This document shows, in pieces, positions 15,848 to 24,127 of a stretch of DNA of 26,587 nucleotides (within the stretch, counting starts at the first letter, position 1; each line of letters starts with the position of its first letter). The position numbers and the translations under genes are program-made. The notes beneath the pieces were generated by a model. The model had not been told where the DNA came from. It did not search any database and saw nothing but the letters and a program-made list of their open reading frames with translations. The stretch is from RGIG4079 sp045576735 (GTDB lineage Bacteria; Bacteroidota; Bacteroidia; Bacteroidales; Muribaculaceae). The DNA lies in assembly GCA_045576735.1 (NCBI GenBank), contig JAZNGZ010000063.1, forward strand, positions 1 to 26,587, given 5' to 3'.

Positions 15848-15878
15848 ATTATATGTGATTGTTTTTTTTGTGAAAGGT

Positions 15879-18449
15879 TTAACAGCTTTGTTCAAGAAGA
15901 TGTTCTAGTTGTATTGCGTCCATAAGAACTTGACGAGGTTTTCCACCTTGAGCAGGTCCTACGATGCCAGCTGCTTCCATTTGATCCATAATTTTGCCGG
16001 CACGATTATATCCAATCGAATATCTACGTTGTAAAGAAGATGTTGATGCAGTAGAAGATGTGACAATAAATCGAGCCGCTTCTTCAAAAAGCGGGTCGCG
16101 GTCGGTCAAGTTGCCAACAATAGCATTATCGGATGAGTCTGGGAAGAATTCGGGTAAGTAGTAGGCGTGTTCATATCCAATTTGCTCGTCAATGCAGTCG
16201 CAGATTGCTTCAACTTCGGGAGTGTCAATAAATGCACATTGTACACGTTGCATGTCGCCATTGTGAGAGAATAGCATGTCGCCACGTCCTATTAGTTGGT
16301 TTGCACCTGTTCGGTCAAGAATAGTTTTGCTATCGACCATTTGAGATACACGGAACGCAATACGCCCGGGGAAGTTTGCTTTGATTATACCAGTGATAAC
16401 GTTAGTCGATGGACGTTGTGTTGCTATAATCATGTGCATACCTACAGCACGGGCTTTCTGTGCAATACGAGCAATAGGGGTTTCAACTTCTTTACCTGCA
16501 GTCATTATAAGGTCGGCAAACTCATCGACAATCATCACGATATAGGGTAGATATTTATGCCCTTTCTCGGGGTTTAGTTTGCGGTTGATAAATTTGGTAT
16601 TGTATTCAGTAATAGATCTCACATTCGCATCTTTGAGTAGATTATATCTATTATCCATTTCTACACAAAGGGAATTGAGTGTGGTTACAACCTTTAATGG
16701 GTCGGTGATAATGGCATCTTCTTCGTCAGGTAGTTTTGCTAGATAGTGTCGTTCAAGTTTACTATATAGGCTAAATTCTACCATTTTGGGGTCAATAAGG
16801 ACAAATTTTAGTTCTGCAGGGTGCTTTTTGTATAGCAATGATGCGATAATGGCATTGAGCCCTACAGATTTACCTTGACCGGTTGCTCCAGCAACAAGAA
16901 GGTGAGGCATTTTGGCAAGGTCAGCAATAAATACATCATTAGAAATTGTTGCTCCCATAGCCATAGGAAGTGCATATTTACATTCTTGGAATTTTTTTGA
17001 AGCGATGATTGATCTAAAAGATACAGTTTGAGGATCTTTGTTAGGAACTTCAATACCAATGGTGCCTTTGCCGGGGATTGGTGCAATAATGCGAATGCCA
17101 AGAGCTGCAAGACTAAGAGCAATGTCATCTTCCAATCGTTTGATTTTAGCGATACGAACCCCTTCGGCTGGTATTATTTCATAGAGAGTAACCGTTGGCC
17201 CAACTGTAGCTTCAATGTGAGAAATGGCAATGTCGTAATCGCGTAGGGTTTTTGTAATACGTTCTTTGTTTTCCTCTTGCTCGTCACGGTCAACATTATT
17301 TTCTTTAATTATTCGTTTGATTAGAAGATCCAGAGTTGGGAAACGATAGCGAGATAATTCTGCTGTGGGGTCATAAACATCATTATTGATTTCGTCAGCT
17401 TCTTCTATTGAAGAACTATTAATATTTATAGACACATCATCACTATCCTTAATGTTATTCTCATTTGATGGGTCGTTGTCATCAAGGCTAATGCTAGATG
17501 AATCTTTTTTATTTTTCTCTTTATTTTTTTTGCCTTTATTGCTATTGCTTTCTGAATCTAAATTTTTTGCATTGTTTTTTTTGCCCTTTTTAGATTCGTT
17601 ATTTTCTGTGTTATTATTTTCAAATTCGTCTATATATCCATCGTCATAATCCTCGTCATCCTCCTCAAAATCGTCGTCAATGTCGATCTCAGAATCAATG
17701 TCATCTTGATTAGACGTTTCGTTTCGTGATTTTAGTTTAACAAATTTCCAATTTTTTATATCATTAATAAACACAATAATCACAGAGGCAAACACTAGAA
17801 TATTAAATAGTATTGCTCCAAATTGGCCGGTGACGTTGATGAAGAATTCGTTAATGTAATATCCATGTTTACCGCCCCAAAATAGAGGTGTTTGAGAATC
17901 AAATGTGAAAAATCCCAATATAATAGACATTGCAATAGATGAAATTAAACACTTAAATGTAAGAGACCAGAATTTTGGTCTTTTAGTGCTTAATAGCGAT
18001 ACGCCAAGAATACCTATATAAAGGATGAGTATAAATGATCCAAATCCGAGCCATTGAGAAAGGGCTAGTTGAGAAATATATGCTCCAAATGCACCGCCAA
18101 TATTTAAAGGAGCATTTTCACTTTGTGAAGATTCAATAATTGTTTGGTTGGTTATTTCGCTTTGATCTTGTATGCCATTGCTTATATGCGAAATTGATGC
18201 CAACATAATAAATGCCGCAAATAAAAATAGGGTAATACCAACAAAATAGTGAGTGCGACGATCAAGAAAGAAATTGATGAAAGGAGATTTTTTTTGAGCA
18301 TCCTTCTCTTTTTCAGCCTTGCGACGTTCATTGCGATTACGACGACGTTCACGACTATTTCTAGTTGAATTGTTATTGGGTTGAATTTCTTCGCCAAATT
18401 GATTGTCGGTCAAGTCGTTGTTGTTACTATTTAGGTCAAATTTTGCCAT
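15879..18449 (-). CDS. ftsK: FtsK/SpoIIIE-type DNA translocase
   Basis: Septal DNA pump that moves chromosome ends during division. At 856 residues it is normal for the group. A basic N-terminal tail precedes four membrane segments between about 47 and 235. A very acidic, then Lys/Asn/Ser-rich linker covers about 240-365. The motor domain includes RIAPIPGKGTIGIEVPN, the Walker A GATGQGKS (521-528), IDPKMVEFSLY, the Walker B VDEFADLIM (D642-E643), and ATQRPSTNVITG. The winged-helix gamma domain that reads chromosome-orientation sequences closes the protein (LQRRYSIGYNRAGKIMDQMEAAGIVG). It lies 21 bp after rpe and 31 bp before lolA. Confidence 0.97.
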   Translation of the reverse strand: MAKFDLNSNNNDLTDNQFGEEIQPNNNSTRNSRERRRNRNERRKAEKEKDAQKKSPFINFFLDRRTHYFVGITLFLFAAFIMLASISHISNGIQDQSEITNQTIIESSQSENAPLNIGGAFGAYISQLALSQWLGFGSFILILYIGILGVSLLSTKRPKFWSLTFKCLISSIAMSIILGFFTFDSQTPLFWGGKHGYYINEFFINVTGQFGAILFNILVFASVIIVFINDIKNWKFVKLKSRNETSNQDDIDSEIDIDDDFEEDDEDYDDGYIDEFENNNTENNESKKGKKNNAKNLDSESNSNKGKKNKEKNKKDSSSISLDDNDPSNENNIKDSDDVSININSSSIEEADEINNDVYDPTAELSRYRFPTLDLLIKRIIKENNVDRDEQEENKERITKTLRDYDIAISHIEATVGPTVTLYEIIPAEGVRIAKIKRLEDDIALSLAALGIRIIAPIPGKGTIGIEVPNKDPQTVSFRSIIASKKFQECKYALPMAMGATISNDVFIADLAKMPHLLVAGATGQGKSVGLNAIIASLLYKKHPAELKFVLIDPKMVEFSLYSKLERHYLAKLPDEEDAIITDPLKVVTTLNSLCVEMDNRYNLLKDANVRSITEYNTKFINRKLNPEKGHKYLPYIVMIVDEFADLIMTAGKEVETPIARIAQKARAVGMHMIIATQRPSTNVITGIIKANFPGRIAFRVSQMVDSKTILDRTGANQLIGRGDMLFSHNGDMQRVQCAFIDTPEVEAICDCIDEQIGYEHAYYLPEFFPDSSDNAIVGNLTDRDPLFEEAARFIVTSSTASTSSLQRRYSIGYNRAGKIMDQMEAAGIVGPAQGGKPRQVLMDAIQLEHLLEQSC

Positions 18450-18470
18450 TATGTGTTTGTTATATGATTA

Positions 18471-19115
18471 TCAAAGGTTGTGTAATGATTCAATCATTTT
18501 TTTTGGATTTGGCGCAGAAAATACTGCATTACCTGCAACTAATATGTCTGCACCAGCATTTGCTAACAATTTACCTGTATCAAGATTTACTCCACCATCG
18601 ACTTCAATCAATGCATTAGATTCTGATTGTTGAATAAGCTCTTTAAGTTGTTTTACTTTTTTTAAAGAGTTTGGAATGAATGATTGTCCTCCAAAACCAG
18701 GGTTTACCGACATTAAAAGAACCATGTCAACATCAGTGATAATATCTTCAAGTGTACTAACCGGAGTTGAAGGATTGAGAGTTACAGCCGCTTTCATGCC
18801 CGCATTTTTAATTGCTTGAATAGTGCGGTGAAGGTGTATACACGCCTCAAGGTGAACATTCATTATCTCAGCACCACAATCACGTACTTGAGAAATGTAG
18901 TTCTGAGGATTTACAATCATTAAGTGTACATCGAGAGGTTTTGTGGCAATTTTTTGCACATATTTGATTACAGGAAAACCAAAGGATATATTAGGGACAA
19001 ATACACCGTCCATTATGTCAAGGTGTATCATGTCGGCCACGCTTTCATTTAGCATGATAACATCTTGATTGAGATTGCCAAAGTCGGCAGAAAGAAGTGA
19101 AGGCGAGATTTTCAT
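18471..19115 (-). CDS. rpe: Ribulose-phosphate 3-epimerase
   Basis: Interconverts D-ribulose 5-phosphate and D-xylulose 5-phosphate in the pentose phosphate pathway. The 214-residue TIM barrel shows MKISPSLLSADFGNL, MIHLDIMDGVFVPNISFG (metal-binding His and Asp), PLDVHLMIVNP, LLMSVNPGFGGQSFIP, and IEVDGGVN, all standard. It sits 11 bp after the DedA gene and 21 bp before ftsK, so it belongs to the same transcript. Confidence 0.97.
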   Translation of the reverse strand: MKISPSLLSADFGNLNQDVIMLNESVADMIHLDIMDGVFVPNISFGFPVIKYVQKIATKPLDVHLMIVNPQNYISQVRDCGAEIMNVHLEACIHLHRTIQAIKNAGMKAAVTLNPSTPVSTLEDIITDVDMVLLMSVNPGFGGQSFIPNSLKKVKQLKELIQQSESNALIEVDGGVNLDTGKLLANAGADILVAGNAVFSAPNPKKMIESLHNL

Positions 19116-19126
19116 AATTAAGGAGT

Positions 19127-19825
19127 CTATTTAGAATTTTCGGTTGATTGTTTTTTCGGCTTAAATATGTTCCAAATAATAAACACGATACATACAACAC
19201 CTATTGCTAGGCCTGCATATGTGAGATAGTGGTTGTATTTGTTTATGTTTGTAAGTAGTTCGTCGGTAGTTTTTATGCCTGGAATTGTAGTTAGTATGTA
19301 CCCTAAGATTGCTAATGCTACATTCCATATTAGAGCACCCAATGAGGTGAATACGGAAAATTTTACGATGTTCATGTGGGCTAACCCTGCAGGAATTGAT
19401 ATTAATTGACGTATGCCGGGAATTAATCGACCTATAAAAGTAGATATTACCCCATGCTTATCGAAATAGGCTTCAGCTTTTTCAACTTTTGTTTGGTCAA
19501 GAAGACATATATGACCAAATCTACTGTTGGCAAATTTATAGACTAGTGGTCTGCCAATCCATACCGCTAAATAATAATTGATATATGCTCCAACCAATGC
19601 TCCAAGTGTTGCTAATGTGATGATAAGGTACACATTCATCGATATATTATCTTGTAAAGCTAAGTATACTGCAGGAGGAACAACTAATTCGGATGGAAAT
19701 GGGATGAAAGAACTTTCAATCGCCATAAAAAGAAATACAAAGAGATATAGATAGCTTACATTGTCAATTAGAAATTCTAATATTTTTCCGGCATCGAATA
19801 ATGCTAAGGGTATAAAATCAATCAT
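19127..19825 (-). CDS. DedA-family (SNARE-associated/VTT) membrane protein
   Basis: A 232-residue inner-membrane protein of the DedA family, whose members are implicated in undecaprenyl-phosphate or phospholipid recycling and envelope homeostasis. Family hallmarks are visible: FMAIESSFIPFPSELVVPPAVYLA near the start, LGALVGAYINYYLAVWIGRP, and FIGRLIPGIRQLISIPAGLAHM with the conserved Gly-Arg-x-x-Pro-x-x-Arg. Hydrophobic segments occur near 17-40, 50-75, 130-180 and 195-220. The C-terminus is short and basic (IFKPKKQ). It is the first gene of the five-gene minus-strand operon. Confidence 0.93.
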   Translation of the reverse strand: MIDFIPLALFDAGKILEFLIDNVSYLYLFVFLFMAIESSFIPFPSELVVPPAVYLALQDNISMNVYLIITLATLGALVGAYINYYLAVWIGRPLVYKFANSRFGHICLLDQTKVEKAEAYFDKHGVISTFIGRLIPGIRQLISIPAGLAHMNIVKFSVFTSLGALIWNVALAILGYILTTIPGIKTTDELLTNINKYNHYLTYAGLAIGVVCIVFIIWNIFKPKKQSTENSK

Positions 19826-19851
19826 AATGTAATAAATAGTTTAATTAATTG

Positions 19852-19883
19852 CAAAGTTACGATGTTTATTGTCATAAAACAAA
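19852..19883 (-). promoter_or_regulatory. Promoter of the dedA-rpe-ftsK-lolA-trxB operon
   Basis: On the minus strand, TTTG (19883-19880) and TAACTTTG (19859-19852) are separated by exactly 20 bases, matching the Bacteroidota consensus. The DedA start lies 26 bases downstream of the box. The promoter sits in the 76-bp gap after the glycosylase gene. Confidence 0.75.
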
Positions 19884-19901
19884 TATCATAGGGGACAAAT
19901 T

Positions 19902-20474
19902 TTATAAAAAATCAGTATCAATGAATAACTGACGGTAATACAAAACTTTTTTATTGATAGAAAGTGGATATGCCCTTGATGTAGATGGCATTCGAAATAT
20001 TTTTATAATTCTATCTCCAAAATGTAACACAGTGTAGTTGCCCATTTTTGGAATTTTAGTATTTGTGATATCGGCTAAAATTTCAGCGGCTTTAGTGCCT
20101 GTTGTTGCAATATGTAAGCAATTAGGAATTTTTGATAGAGTAGAGAGTATATCAAGTGGCTTTATTATTTCAAGAAATTTGTCGGATGCATTGCCTTTAA
20201 GGCGTTTTACTTCATAGGCACAATCACCCATTGCGATTCCTTTTTGAGAAATAAATTTTATTATTGTGTCTTTGTCGAATTGTTTTGATGTTAAATTGAA
20301 GAAGTGCAAGTAGTCATCGTAAAATACTTTGCCTATAATTCTCCAAAAATCGTTTTGTTTGTTAGGGTAATAAAAGTCGATTCCCCACTTTCCTTTTTGT
20401 GGAGGAAATGAGCCAAGAAATAAAATTTTGGAGTTGGATGGAAGGAATGGCTCCCATGGATGTTGCTCTATCAT
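19902..20474 (-). CDS. Uracil-DNA-glycosylase-superfamily protein
   Basis: A 190-residue cytoplasmic protein with the UDG fold pattern. It opens ILFLGSFPPQKGKWGIDFYYPNKQNDFWRII in outline (GSFP near residue 21, FYYPNKQNDFWR near 34-45), which corresponds to the GSxPG...YYxxPxNxFW motif of mismatch-specific and hypoxanthine-type glycosylases. GIAMGDCAYEV takes the place of the usual GI.L.D segment, and MPSTSRAYPLS matches the C-terminal LPSTSPAN-like motif. It would remove a damaged or deaminated base. Substrate choice among uracil, hypoxanthine or mismatches cannot be set. It is transcribed alone, upstream of the dedA promoter. Confidence 0.75.
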   Translation of the reverse strand: MIEQHPWEPFLPSNSKILFLGSFPPQKGKWGIDFYYPNKQNDFWRIIGKVFYDDYLHFFNLTSKQFDKDTIIKFISQKGIAMGDCAYEVKRLKGNASDKFLEIIKPLDILSTLSKIPNCLHIATTGTKAAEILADITNTKIPKMGNYTVLHFGDRIIKIFRMPSTSRAYPLSINKKVLYYRQLFIDTDFL

Positions 20475-20488
20475 ATTTGATTTTTTCG

Positions 20489-20496
20489 CAAATTTA
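20489..20496 (-). promoter_or_regulatory. -7 box TAAATTTG before the glycosylase gene
   Basis: On the minus strand TAAATTTG matches TAnnTTTG and ends 15 bases before the ATG, which implies a leader of about 8 nt. A TTTG at 20512-20509 is only 12 bases upstream, too close for the usual -33 box. Confidence 0.4.
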
Positions 20497-20614
20497 GAGT
20501 AATTTCTGCAAAAAAACTACAAGATGTTCTTTAATCTAATCATTATGTTGTACAAATGTGTGTGCTTTTTAAATATTATTTATGGTTAATTATGGTTTTT
20601 ACAAAAAAAGTATC

Positions 20615-20622
20615 TAACTTTG
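20615..20622 (+). promoter_or_regulatory. -7 box TAACTTTG before the polysaccharide export gene
   Basis: TAACTTTG followed by CATTA matches the Bacteroidota -7 consensus and ends 18 bases before the ATG at 20641. The -33 position holds a T run rather than a clear TTTG. Confidence 0.55.
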
Positions 20623-20640
20623 CATTATTAAAAAAATATT

Positions 20641-21486
20641 ATGATGAAGCATTTCGTAAAATTATTACCTATTATTGCGGCTATGATTATTTCTAGCTGC
20701 TCTACAGCGCATTTGAAAGTACCTTATATGGTAGATGCAGAAACGTTACCTACCGAAGTCCTGTCTCAAATACAGACAACGACTGATCCAATTATAGGTC
20801 CAAACGATTTATTGAATATTGATGTTACAGGAACTGATATGGTTGCAGTCTCGTTTTTCAATAAAGGAAAATATGTAACTGCCGAGGGGACAATTTCTAA
20901 TTCAACATCGGGGAATTCAATGGGCGGTGGGAATTATGATAAGTCAACACAATATTATCTAGTTGATAAAAATGGTGATATTGATTTTCCTATTATAGGA
21001 AAACTTCATGTGGGAGGAATGACAAAATCTGAAATCTCAGAAATAGTTCAAGCTGCAATTTATCCTAAATATGTAAAAGAGAAGCCTAGTGTTGATGTGC
21101 GTTTGATGAATTTTAGAGTTACAGTTTTAGGAGCTGTTAAGGCGCCTGGAGTTGTCGAATCAAAGACTGAGCGTCTAAATTTTCTTGAAGCAATTGCTGA
21201 GGCTGGTGATTTGGATATTAAAGGAGAACGTGAAAATATTATGTTAATTCGAACAAATCCCGATGGTCAACGAGAAATACATCGATTGAATTTGAATGAT
21301 AAAAACATTTTATTGTCACCATATTTTAATTTGCAACAAAATGATATAATATATGTTCAGCCTAACGAGTCGGCAGCACAATCGGCTTGGCAGTTAAATC
21401 CGGCAGTAGGTGCAACTATAACAATCGTTGGAGGTATATCATCTATTGCATCATTAATTATTGGAATAGCAAATTTAGCTAAATAA
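20641..21486 (+). CDS. Outer-membrane polysaccharide export lipoprotein (Wza-like OPX)
   Basis: A 281-residue lipoprotein of the polysaccharide biosynthesis/export family, the outer-membrane exit for capsule or exopolysaccharide. The signal peptide ends at the lipobox ISSC (C20). The Poly_export domain follows: IIGPNDLLNIDVTGTD, then YLVDKNGDIDFPIIGKLHVGGMTKSEI and PSVDVRLMNFRVTVLGAVKAPGV. An SLBB segment (LNFLEAIAEAGDL) and a hydrophobic C-terminal stretch (TITIVGGISSIASLIIGIANLA) close it, like the membrane-spanning tail of Wza. It is 8 bp upstream of the Wzc-like gene. No glycosyltransferases are visible nearby. Confidence 0.93.
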   Translation: MMKHFVKLLPIIAAMIISSCSTAHLKVPYMVDAETLPTEVLSQIQTTTDPIIGPNDLLNIDVTGTDMVAVSFFNKGKYVTAEGTISNSTSGNSMGGGNYDKSTQYYLVDKNGDIDFPIIGKLHVGGMTKSEISEIVQAAIYPKYVKEKPSVDVRLMNFRVTVLGAVKAPGVVESKTERLNFLEAIAEAGDLDIKGERENIMLIRTNPDGQREIHRLNLNDKNILLSPYFNLQQNDIIYVQPNESAAQSAWQLNPAVGATITIVGGISSIASLIIGIANLAK

Positions 21487-21494
21487 TCTACATT

Positions 21495-23939
21495 ATGGCA
21501 GAAAATATCAATACTCAAAATAATAGTAATGTAAATAATGTTCAAGAAAAGCAAGAGGATGCTTTTGACTTGGTTGGATTGTTGCTTGAATATTTGGCAC
21601 AGTGGAAATGGTTTGTGATATGTATTATTATTGCTGCCGGATGTGCATATTATTATATATCTACAATTGTTCCTACATACGAGGTTGGTGCTTCAATCTT
21701 TTTAAGTGATGATGATGCGACAAATAGTAGCGCTGTATCAATGAGTACGAATAATCCTCTTGTAGATACAAAAAGTTTTATTGATGAAACTGAAATCGAA
21801 ATACTTAAGTCGCGTAATAATATGCTTAAAATTGTTGATAGTCTTGGATTAGCCTATTCGTATTATGATGTTCAACAATTGAGAGATTACCCAATATATG
21901 GAACAAATGTAGTCAGAGCAGAATTAGATTCAGTAAGTTTGAGAAATTTGTCGTCTACAATTGAAATTATAGTAAATAAAGATGACCAAACATATAACTT
22001 TGATATTAAGACACAATATGGAGGTAATGCAGAGTCTAAAAATATAAAGACAGATAAATTACCTATTAAAGTTGAGTTAAGTCAAGGAACATTAATCCTT
22101 CATCCTTCTAAATTCACAAGCAAGTTAAATGGAACCCAAAGAATAAAAATTCTAAATCCAAATTGGGTTGCTGCCAGACTTTCAGGAAGTTTAAATATTT
22201 CGTTTGCAAAGAATTCATCGACAATTTTACGTATAAATTGTTCTACACCAATGATTCGTGAGGGGGTTGATGTGATTAACACATTAATATCTTTCTACAA
22301 CCAAGACATCATTGCAGATAAAAATCGTTCTGCTATGCAAACTGAGGCCTTTATTCTAGACCGATTAGTATTGATTTCAAGTGAATTGAAAGATGTTGAG
22401 GACAGATTGGAGCGCTATCGTAGGGTTAATAATATTACCGACTTGAATGCTCAAGCTCAGATGAACTTAAGTAAACAAAGTGATACAGAAGAACAATTGG
22501 CTGAGGTTGCAGCGCAACAAAAAATTATTGCATCGGTAGAGAAAGCTATTTCAAAGCAAGATGAATATGCTCATATCCCTCAAATTATCGAAGACGCTGA
22601 GCTAAATTCAATGATTGATGCTTATAATAAGAAAGTTTCTCAATTAGAGCGCCAAAAGGAAACAAGCACCGAAGATAACCCAATAATTATTTCGATGCAA
22701 GAAGATTTAGCTCGTGAAAAAAGTCGTATATTTCAAAATATTCAAACTGCTAAAACAAATTTAGCAGTTAAGCATAGTAGTATTGCTGCAATTGAAAGTA
22801 AAAGTGCTAGTCAATTGGCAAGTGTTCCTCCTATTGATAAGGGCTTACAGGAAATATTCCGTGAACAACAAGTTAAAGTTAACATTTATACCTTCTTGTT
22901 GCAAAAACGTGAAGAAATTGCCTTACAAAAAACATTAGCAACACCTACAGCTAGATTGATAGACAACCCGTCGGGCAGTGGTCCTGTTTCTCCTAAAAAA
23001 ATGACAATTTATGGAGTGGCTCTTTTGATAGGATTTTTAGTGCCAGCCCTTTTGATATTCTTAAGAAGACTTATTTTCCCTATTTTCAGAGATTCTGACG
23101 ATTTAGAGCGTGTTACTCAAGTTCCCATTCTTGGAGAAATATGTATTGCTGATAAAAAAAGTGGTAAATTGGTTGTTGCTGAGAGTGATTCTACTCCAAT
23201 AGCTGAAATGTTTAGATTGGTTAGGAATAACATCCAATTTGCATTAACTGAGAATGATAAAAAGGTTATATTAGTAACATCATCGTTGTCGGGAGAGGGT
23301 AAAACTTTTATAGCCTCAAATATAGCTCTCTCATTTGCGTTAACCGGTAAACGTACGGTTGTGTTAGGTATGGATATTCGTCGTCCCGTGTTGTCTCATT
23401 TATTTAAGATGAAAAATGATGAAGGTGTTACAACATTCTTGTCGGGTCAAGTGTCAAATATTCTTGATTTAGTGATGCCTGCTGCAGAAAATGAAAACCT
23501 ATATGTTATTCCAGGTGGGCCAGTTCCTCCCAATCCAAATGAGTTGTTGTTGAGTCGACATATGGCTGAAATGTTCAACCAATTAAGAGCTGAATTTGAT
23601 TGTATAATTGTAGACTCAGCGCCTATAGGGGTGGTTTCGGATAGTTTCCTTATTGCTCCCCATGTTGATATGGAGTTATATGTTGCTCGAGCAAATTACT
23701 CAACTAAACGATGTTTGAAAGTAATGCATCAAGCGGTTGAAAGTGGACGTTTGCCAAATTGTTATCTTTTGCTTAACGGTGTCAATATTAAGTCAAATTC
23801 ATATATGTATAAGCGATATGGGCATTATGGACGTTATGGACGCAAAGGTTATGGATATGGATATAGTTATTCTCACACTGAAAAGCCAACTTTGAGTTCA
23901 AGGTTGAAACGAATGTGGAGAAGAGCTTCTAAGAAATAA
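21495..23939 (+). CDS. Wzc-like chain-length regulator and bacterial tyrosine kinase
   Basis: An 814-residue inner-membrane polysaccharide co-polymerase fused to a BY-kinase. Membrane segments near 38-60 and 502-525 flank the periplasmic Wzz part, including a coiled-coil region (about 290-440) and the FREQQVKVNIYTFLLQKREEIALQ motif. The cytoplasmic kinase has Walker A SGEGKT (K603), Walker A' VVLGMDIRRP (D627), and Walker B IIVDSAPIG. The C-terminus carries a cluster of nine tyrosines (YMYKRYGHYGRYG...) for autophosphorylation, which normally tunes chain length with the OPX partner. It is followed by a strong terminator, so the OPX-Wzc pair is a self-contained transcript. Confidence 0.95.
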   Translation: MAENINTQNNSNVNNVQEKQEDAFDLVGLLLEYLAQWKWFVICIIIAAGCAYYYISTIVPTYEVGASIFLSDDDATNSSAVSMSTNNPLVDTKSFIDETEIEILKSRNNMLKIVDSLGLAYSYYDVQQLRDYPIYGTNVVRAELDSVSLRNLSSTIEIIVNKDDQTYNFDIKTQYGGNAESKNIKTDKLPIKVELSQGTLILHPSKFTSKLNGTQRIKILNPNWVAARLSGSLNISFAKNSSTILRINCSTPMIREGVDVINTLISFYNQDIIADKNRSAMQTEAFILDRLVLISSELKDVEDRLERYRRVNNITDLNAQAQMNLSKQSDTEEQLAEVAAQQKIIASVEKAISKQDEYAHIPQIIEDAELNSMIDAYNKKVSQLERQKETSTEDNPIIISMQEDLAREKSRIFQNIQTAKTNLAVKHSSIAAIESKSASQLASVPPIDKGLQEIFREQQVKVNIYTFLLQKREEIALQKTLATPTARLIDNPSGSGPVSPKKMTIYGVALLIGFLVPALLIFLRRLIFPIFRDSDDLERVTQVPILGEICIADKKSGKLVVAESDSTPIAEMFRLVRNNIQFALTENDKKVILVTSSLSGEGKTFIASNIALSFALTGKRTVVLGMDIRRPVLSHLFKMKNDEGVTTFLSGQVSNILDLVMPAAENENLYVIPGGPVPPNPNELLLSRHMAEMFNQLRAEFDCIIVDSAPIGVVSDSFLIAPHVDMELYVARANYSTKRCLKVMHQAVESGRLPNCYLLLNGVNIKSNSYMYKRYGHYGRYGRKGYGYGYSYSHTEKPTLSSRLKRMWRRASKK

Positions 23940-23947
23940 ATGTTATA

Positions 23948-23985
23948 GGGTTGGTATGTACAAAATATACCAACCCATTTTTATA
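23948..23985 (+). terminator. Terminator after the Wzc-like gene
   Basis: GGGTTGGTAT (23948-23957) pairs with ATACCAACCC (23967-23976), and TTTTTATAT follows after one A. It starts 9 bases past the stop codon. Confidence 0.85.
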
Positions 23986-24127
23986 TAAATGATTTAGTTA
24001 CATTTAAAAATAGATTAACGTAATATGTATTTTATGTGAAGAATTACACAAATAAATTTATAAATCTTTATTTATCTAATATATAAAATTTTCCTATAAT
24101 ATTAACCTTTAAAATTAATCGGTATTT

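Noticed and set aside
17386..17649. Plus-strand Ser/Leu/Phe-rich frame in ftsK
   Set aside because: It is the complement of the Asp/Glu/Asn/Lys-rich linker, so its open length is a composition artefact.
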